From JBKPCD01 sp046727175 (lineage in GTDB: Bacteria; Acidobacteriota; Vicinamibacteria; Vicinamibacterales; 2-12-FULL-66-21), in assembly GCA_046727175.1 (NCBI GenBank), contig JBKPCD010000020.1, positions 1-18,630 on the forward strand: 18,630 nt of DNA, written 5' to 3'. This document shows positions 15,767 to 18,630 of this stretch, piece after piece (position 1 is the first letter of the stretch; the number at the start of each line of letters is the position of its first letter). The notes beneath the pieces were generated by a model that saw only the letters and a program-made list of their open reading frames with translations, had not been told where the DNA came from and searched no databases. A program made the position numbers and the translations under genes.

Positions 15767-17157
15767 TCACGCGGCGTGCCGCTGCCGAACGACAAGCCGG
15801 TTCCCGTCCACGCGCGTCACTTCAACAACTGCCTGCGGCTCGATGAATCCGCCGTCCGATACGACATCCAGGCGCGTTTCCCGCGATTTCGGCGATCCCT
15901 GCCGGCCGCAGCGGCGACACCGCGGTGCCCGTCCGGCCCAGCCACGAGCGATCGGTCTCCGGCGCCGACACGTATCCTTGTTCGGCGCTCATGTCGGCGT
16001 TGAGCACGAACCGGCGGCCGTACGGCAGATGCGGCAGTATGCGCAGCAACGCGAGACCGCCGCCGAGAGAAGCAGCAGTGACATCGCCACACGCCCAAGG
16101 GCGCCAATGACCATCGAGGTCGTCGCACCCGCCCCGACAAGGGTCATGCCGAGCCCCGCCACGAGAGCGATAATCCCGGCGATGCCGGCGATGCCGAAAC
16201 CGGGAATCACGAACACCTCCGCTCCGACGAGGAGCGTTCCGGCGCCGACAAGAACCAGTTCTTCCCACCCCGCAAGCTGAACGATCCAGTGCCCCCAGAA
16301 CAACACGGCGAACGACGCCAGGTCGACAAAACCTGGGAGTCCTAATCCCGGCGTACGCAACTCGACGAGGATCCCGAGAAGCCCGATCGTCATGAGCAGC
16401 GAGGCCACAATCGGATTCGTCAGGAATCGAACGAGCGGCTCCGCCTACGTCTGAGAGGCGCGCCGCACGTCAGCATTGGGCAAGCCGACCGCGAGGAGTG
16501 CGGCTTCCAATGTGTCCGCGCTGAACTCGACGACGTGATGGCTCATCGCTTCCGACACGGTGATGTCAGGAGCTTGCCCTTCGCCACGACACCGGGGATG
16601 TCCACGTCCACGTCCACCATGGCTTCCGCGAACGCGGCTGGACGACCGCGCCGCTCCGCCGTCGCGGCGAACTCCTTGCGCAGGTAGGACACGGACTTCT
16701 CGTCTGCGGCCTTTGCCTCGCCGCCACCACTGAGGACGGGCATGGCCGCTCCGATCGTGCCGCCCTCGGTCATCACGATCGTCTCGGTCGCGAGGGCGAG
16801 AAGCGCACCAGCAGAGATGGCGCGCGGGTTGATGAACGCGATGGTCCGTAGGCGCGCCTGGAGAAGCGCGTCGCGCATGACGACCGCGGCGTCGACCCGT
16901 CCACCCAAGGTATTGATGTCTAGCAACACGGCCGTGGCGCCCGCCTGCTCCGCGTCGCGGATGGTCCGCGCTAAAAACGGAGCGAGGCCAAGATCAATGA
17001 CGCCCTCGATAGGCACGACATAGACGAGCGGACGCGATGTCTGCGCTGACGAGAGACCCGCACTCGCGAGCCCCGTGAGCAGCAACACACACGCGGCGAT
17101 CACCCGCTGCGGAAAGCCGAGCGCCATCCACGCGCTGAGCCACCGCGGCCCGTTCAT
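15767..17157 (-). pseudogene. nfeD: NfeD protein with ClpP-class protease domain, three frameshifts and one TAG
   Basis: Long-form NfeD: signal peptide and ClpP-like serine protease domain, membrane domain, then OB-fold. ATG at 17157 opens a signal peptide (cleavage likely near AGLSSAQT). The protease part has LVYVVPIEGVIDLGLAPFL, INTLGGRVDAA and FINPRAISAGALLALA. Ser115 and Lys154 are candidates for the Ser-Lys catalytic pair of NfeD1b proteases. A frame change near 16562 gives LTVSEAMSHHVVEFSADT. TAG at 16445-16447 interrupts SQT-AEPLVRFLTNPIVASLLM, where Trp is usual. The helices LGLPGFVDLASFAVLFWGHW and VFVIPGFGIAGIAGIIALVA follow. Another change near 16050 gives LLRILPHLPYGRRFVLNAD and the OB-fold start WLGRTGTAVSPLRPAG. 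A last one near 15875 gives RLDVVSDGGFIEP and VDGNRLVVRQRHAA, ending at 15767. NfeD pairs with the downstream FloA. Confidence 0.88.
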
Positions 17158-17422
17158 CTCATACAACCTCGTGGCGCTAGGGCCAACTCGCCGTCGACGC
17201 CTCGTTGTGGTGGAGCGCACGATCGACACGATGACGACGACGATCACGGGCATAGATGGACGCGACGATTACGTCTCGTGGCGCGCAACCATCGTCCTAC
17301 GTGAGCCGGTGCGTGTCTGTGCCGTTTCGCACAGGCCGCATCACTTCTGATCGGAGCAGATTACGTGCGTTGGGATGCTGAACAGGAGACGGCGGCAGTG
17401 CGCAGTACGTCGTCAGGAAATT
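17158..17422. other. Upstream region of the nfeD operon
   Basis: 265 bases likely to hold the nfeD promoter; open frames here show no family resemblance. Divergent from the short plus-strand ORF at 17436. I cannot assign promoter boxes. Confidence 0.35.
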
Positions 17423-17428
17423 GGAGGT
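17423..17428 (+). promoter_or_regulatory. Strong Shine-Dalgarno GGAGGT before a very short ORF
   Basis: GGAGGT with seven bases to an ATG at 17436. The ORF after it is only 27 codons, so the site may mark the start of a lost or frameshifted gene. Confidence 0.45.
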
Positions 17429-17435
17429 CACACCA

Positions 17436-17519
17436 ATGAACGATCGCTCCAGGGCTGATGATTCGACGCATCGAGTCCTCAAACGCCGCGCGTGTGGGAT
17501 CCGCGATCATCATTCCTGA
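17436..17519 (+). other. Short ORF with strong ribosome-binding site, possible broken gene start
   Basis: 27 residues, beginning MNDRSRADDSTHRVLKRRAC and ending at TGA 17517-17519. The start signal is among the best in the window, yet the peptide is short, polar and unlike anything I know. It could be a tiny gene, or the 5' end of a gene whose frame is broken near 17460-17510; the other forward frames there show no clear continuation. Confidence 0.25.
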
Positions 17520-17570
17520 GGCATGGCCAGTTGCGCTACATGGACACGCCCGCTCGAGTGTGCTGACTCC

Positions 17571-17738
17571 TCATCTGAGTTGGACGAAGAACCACAGGAC
17601 CAACGCGGTAACGATGAGAAGCATCAATCTGCGCATTCTCGTGGCCGTTTGCCGGTCCCTCGCGGCACCTCGCGCCTGCCAGTCGCGCCACCGGGTTTCC
17701 GCTTCCGTGTCGGCGATGATCGCAACGTGACTCGTCAT
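17571..17738 (-). CDS. Small single-TM protein (55 aa), coupled to the upstream gene
   Basis: The ATG at 17738 follows AGGAGG by seven bases and overlaps the TGA of the upstream 67-residue gene as ATGA, so translation is probably coupled. The peptide starts MTSHVAIIADTEAETRWRDW, has a charged middle (QARGAARDRQTATRMRR) and ends with one hydrophobic helix, LMLLIVTALVLWFFVQL, then Arg and stop. It may be a tail-anchored membrane protein. I recognise no family. Confidence 0.7.
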   Translation of the reverse strand: MTSHVAIIADTEAETRWRDWQARGAARDRQTATRMRRLMLLIVTALVLWFFVQLR

Positions 17739-17938
17739 TGGAGTGCCTCCTGGATGCTCTCGGACAGGGTTTGGCGAGGGTTAGTCCAGTGCCACATCAT
17801 GACCAGCGGCGGAAGGACAGCGAGGCCCGCCAGAAGGGCCAGCCCGACAACGATGTCAAGTTGCCGGCGAATGCCTGCGGTACAGACTGCCGAAACCCAG
17901 ACCGTGGCAACGGATGCTTTGATCGATCGGAGTTGCAT
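17735..17938 (-). CDS. Small membrane protein (67 aa), first of a coupled pair
   Basis: ATG at 17938; no clear ribosome-binding site, and the first 25 residues (MQLRSIKASVATVWVSAVCT) form a weak hydrophobic segment. After RRQLD comes a definite transmembrane helix, IVVGLALLAGLAVLPPLVMM, then WHWTNPRQTLSESIQEAL as a polar tail. Its TGA overlaps the ATG of the next small gene (ATGA), and its 3' end carries that gene's AGGAGG. The pair is probably co-translated and may interact in the membrane. No named family; the true start could be internal. Confidence 0.6.
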   Translation of the reverse strand: MQLRSIKASVATVWVSAVCTAGIRRQLDIVVGLALLAGLAVLPPLVMMWHWTNPRQTLSESIQEALQ

Positions 17939-18038
17939 ATTGAAAGTCTACCGGCCCGCGCTGAACGGCGCTGTTCCCGAGTGCACAGGCAAAACCACAG
18001 ACCGACACATCCGTCCCTCGCAGCACAGCCGGGGGGCC

Positions 18039-18212
18039 GAGGAGCAGGATGCCTTGCGAGTGCTGCGTCGTGCGATCGAGAACAGCGGAAAGCAGCTCTA
18101 TTCGCTACAGTCAGGGGATGGGCGGTAGTGGCGCCATGTCGAGAACCATATGCTGCTGATTGTCGGTGCAGTCATCATGCAGATCGCGGTTGTGATCATC
18201 CCCAGAATGCGG
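18039..18212 (+). pseudogene. Possible small membrane-protein remnant with in-frame TAG
   Basis: One forward frame reads EEQDALRVLRRAIENSGKQL, YSLQSGDGR, TAG at 18126-18128, then WRHVENHMLLIVGAVIMQIA and VVIIPRMR in the same frame. The first half is a plausible amphipathic helix and the second a transmembrane helix, a layout fitting a small membrane protein of about 60-70 residues. No clear start codon or ribosome-binding site is visible, and the hydrophobic stretch is also hydrophobic when read on the opposite strand, so coincidence is possible. Confidence 0.3.
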
Positions 18213-18244
18213 ATTTCAGGCGGCATGAACGCCAGCACACTTGG

Positions 18245-18630
18245 CGCCGGGTACTCGCGACGATCCGAGCCGCGCAGCATGGGGGAACGCTGATCATCGT
18301 GCCCGGCGGACGTGTACCCGAGCTCTTCTCGGACGGGCGCTATATGCGCATGAAGTACAGCTTCACTGATGAGGAGCCTCGGCGCCGGATTTTAACCCTC
18401 ATGATCCACATCATCAACGCGCTCGCGCGGGATGAGGGGCCGACGGTACGGCCGTGGGATGGAGCACTTACGAAGTGAGTCGCGCGCGCCAACTCAGCGA
18501 TATGGACGACGCGTTGTTCGAGGTAGCCCACCTGGTGGCCGACCTCACCCGCGTGGACGGCACTGTCCTCATGACCGACTGCCTCGAGAGTCTCGGATTC
18601 GGCGTCGAGATCTCCGGCGAGCTGCCGGAA
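18245..18630 (+). pseudogene. DACNV-like sensor domain fragment, frameshifted, running off the window
   Basis: The first piece reads RRVLATIRAAQHGGTLIIVP, GGRVPELFSDGRYMRMKYSF, then RRRILTLMIHIINALARDEG. A frame change near 18435 leads to ADGTAVGWSTYEVSRARQL, LFEVAHLVADLTRVDGTVLM and TDCLESLGFGVEISGELPE, cut by the window end at 18630. The pattern (GGTLIIVP, then VAHLVADLTxVDGxVLM, then LGFGxEISGELP) matches what I know as the DACNV sensor domain, related to the diadenylate cyclase (DisA_N) fold but usually a sensor and not an enzyme. No N-terminal part is seen before 18245, so a 5' deletion is likely as well. Confidence is moderate on the family and high on the frame change. Confidence 0.6.

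Noticed and set aside
17523..18128. 201- and 246-residue plus-strand ORFs across 17523-18478
   Set aside because: Their first parts are antisense to the coupled tiny membrane genes, which have strong start signals. Only the end segments resemble proteins and are listed separately.
1..18630. CRISPR arrays, tRNA or rRNA genes
   Set aside because: I saw no regularly spaced repeats, no tRNA-like cloverleaf and no rRNA-like conserved segments. The only repeat is the two-copy 17-mer at 13914.

Overview
This is a GC-rich bacterial chromosomal window. It holds two Crp/Fnr-type regulators, a sensor histidine kinase remnant, SYLF, STAS, YtxH and DUF1003 proteins, a Ca2+-type P-ATPase, an nfeD-floA membrane operon and many tiny membrane proteins. 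The mix of families, especially the short secreted family at 6673-7179, the DACNV-like fragment and the NfeD/FloA pair, resembles environmental Acidobacteriota (Vicinamibacteria-like). That assignment rests on remembered family resemblance, with no marker gene to confirm it.

Layout. 361-3497: an intact Crp/Fnr regulator, then an RsbRD-type histidine kinase interrupted by an in-frame TAG, then a 5'-deleted and frameshifted DUF1206 membrane protein that converges on a SYLF (Ysc84) lipid-binding protein also interrupted by TAG. 3561-4941: minus-strand small membrane proteins and a YtxH-like protein. 5414-7179: a doubtful frameshifted ORF, a small zinc-ribbon-like protein, a STAS anti-sigma-factor antagonist and a twice-frameshifted secreted protein. 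7388-9207: DUF1003 protein, a frameshifted two-TM small protein, and a second intact Crp/Fnr paralogue immediately upstream of it. 9685-12927: a 27-residue membrane peptide and a convergent P-type Ca2+-ATPase whose coding sequence is broken by two frameshifts and one TAG. 13562-14129: IS1-family transposase tail, a 17-bp tandem repeat and a small basic protein. 14272-17157: a three-gene minus-strand operon, nfeD > floA > proline-rich membrane protein, with every gene frame-broken. 17571-18630: two translationally coupled tiny membrane proteins, a membrane-protein remnant and a DACNV-like sensor fragment that runs off the window end.

The dominant feature is gene breakage. Most longer genes read as good family members only if one or more single-base frame changes or stops are ignored, while catalytic and fold motifs are mostly preserved. 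Every in-frame stop found in a confidently recognised gene is TAG. Either the region is a recently silenced accessory block, or the source sequence has many uncorrected errors; the sequence alone cannot decide. Intact genes are the two Crp/Fnr regulators, DUF1003, YtxH, STAS (with a doubtful N-terminus) and the tiny membrane or zinc-ribbon ORFs. Functionally the set points to envelope stress and membrane homeostasis (NfeD/FloA, SYLF, YtxH, DUF1003, Ca2+ export) under Crp/Fnr, histidine-kinase and STAS control; that link is inference.
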